From JALCLA01 sp965653565 (GTDB lineage: Bacteria > Pseudomonadota > Gammaproteobacteria > Xanthomonadales > Xanthomonadaceae), in contig CBFHAI010000004.1 of assembly GCA_965653565.1 (NCBI GenBank), positions 1 to 64,000 of the forward strand: 64,000 nt of DNA, given 5' to 3'. Numbering within the stretch: the first letter of the stretch is position 1; the number at the start of each line of letters is the position of its first letter. Below the pieces are notes generated by a model. That model was not told where the DNA came from and searched no databases. It saw only the letters and a list, made by a program, of their open reading frames with translations. A program made the translations under genes and the position numbers. Below, piece by piece: positions 63,358 through 64,000 of this stretch.

Positions 63358-64000
63358 ATGCAAAGCCTGTCCGAAACCCAGCAAGCCATCCTCGCCCTCA
63401 TCAGCGACCGCATCGATGCCGACGGCATGCCGCCCTCGCAGGTCGAAATCGCGCGTGCTTTCGGTTTCAAGGGCGTGCGGGCGGCGCAGTATCACCTCGA
63501 GGCGCTGGAGGCGGCCGGGGCGATCGAGCGGGTGCCGGGGCGGGCGCGCGGGATTCGCGTGAAGCACGGTTTGGAGAAGCACCCCGCCGATCCGCTCGCC
63601 GCGCAGCCGGCCAACGACGACGGTCTGCGGCTGCCCGTGCTCGGCGATGTCGCCGCCGGCATGCCGATCGGCGCCGGCATCGACGAAGGCAGTCTGCCCG
63701 ACACCTACATCGTGCTCGATCGCGTGCTGTTCTCGCCCAAGCCCGATTACCTGCTCAAGGTGAAGGGCGATTCGATGCGCGACGAAGGCATCTTCGACGG
63801 CGACCTGATCGGCGTGCACCGCACCCGCGACGCGCGTTCCGGGCAGATCGTCGTGGCGCGCATCGACAACGAAATCACGGTGAAATTGTTGAAGATGGGA
63901 GCCGGCCGCATCCGCCTGATGCCGCGCAACCCCGACTACGCGCCGATCGAAGTGAGCTCCGATCAGGATTTCGCGATCGAGGGCCTTTATTGCGGCCTGG
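63358..64000 (+). CDS. lexA: LexA repressor (5' part, runs off the window)
   Basis: About 214 codons are present, without a stop. The winged helix (LALISDRIDADGMPPSQVEIARAFGFKG, 12-39) binds the SOS box. The self-cleavage site is A100-G101 in LGDVAAGMPIG. The Ser-Lys dyad is S139 (KGDSMRDEG) and K176 (EITVKLLK). RecA-stimulated cleavage would derepress SOS genes. The C-terminus is cut by the window end; recA probably follows, though it is not seen. Confidence 0.95.
   Translation, partial: MQSLSETQQAILALISDRIDADGMPPSQVEIARAFGFKGVRAAQYHLEALEAAGAIERVPGRARGIRVKHGLEKHPADPLAAQPANDDGLRLPVLGDVAAGMPIGAGIDEGSLPDTYIVLDRVLFSPKPDYLLKVKGDSMRDEGIFDGDLIGVHRTRDARSGQIVVARIDNEITVKLLKMGAGRIRLMPRNPDYAPIEVSSDQDFAIEGLYCGL

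Overview
The window looks like chromosomal core DNA from a high-GC gammaproteobacterium of the order Lysobacterales (Xanthomonadales). Three things point there: a convergent rpfC/rpfF pair, which is the DSF (diffusible signal factor) quorum-sensing sensor and synthase with the Xanthomonas catalytic residues in register; a 19-bp lexA operator of the Xanthomonas type (TTAG-N6-TACTA); and the block tRNA-Leu-tig-clpP-clpX-lon-hupB-tRNA-Val-tRNA-Asp-ppiD. The genus cannot be fixed from the sequence alone. I see no prophage, insertion sequence or CRISPR array. Most genes are densely packed, often with 1-4 base start/stop overlaps.

Layout. 1-6.3 kb: repeat hairpins, a DUF3224 protein, a secreted M20 amidohydrolase, then rpfC and rpfF tail to tail, with a predicted metal-dependent membrane hydrolase upstream of rpfF. 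6.3-10.3 kb: a repeat-filled spacer, then a three-gene unit of a MarR regulator, a flavoprotein with a cysteine-rich tail and an MFS transporter, probably a detoxification operon. 10.4-20.9 kb: a secreted M16 zinc peptidase, an ECF-type sigma factor facing a Ser/Thr kinase, a secreted propeller-like protein, and the operon tesB - DUF2007 protein - membrane-fused sigma factor. 20.9-29.2 kb: an acyltransferase, a peptidoglycan amidase, a MOSC protein, an alpha/beta hydrolase, RlmKL, small secreted proteins, a methyltransferase and a secreted M35 zinc protease with a CRP/Clp-like site upstream. 29.4-38.1 kb: tRNAs Pro, Arg, His, Lys, Leu, the proteostasis block, hupB, tRNAs Val and Asp. 38.1-44.9 kb: ppiD, then fabI-mltD-gloB facing a methyltransferase-rnhA-dnaQ chain. 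45-49.5 kb: a five-heme cytochrome, a second Ser/Thr kinase, a PilZ protein and a cytochrome-assembly membrane protein. 49.6-55.3 kb: ffh, rpsP-rimM-trmD-rplS, htpG. 55.4-64 kb: PepSY proteins with a two-component system, msrA, msrB, hslR, mutS, pncC and the start of lexA.

Functional themes are cell-cell signalling (Rpf, PilZ, two-component and kinase genes), protein quality control and repair (trigger factor, ClpXP, Lon, HtpG, PpiD, MsrA/B, Hsp15), and replication, repair and SOS (dnaQ, rnhA, mutS, lexA). Several spacers hold dispersed palindromic repeats built from GGGAATC-like words. The least explained items are the MarR/Cys-tail flavoprotein/MFS unit, the metal-dependent protein upstream of rpfF, and the sigma factor fused to a multi-pass membrane domain.
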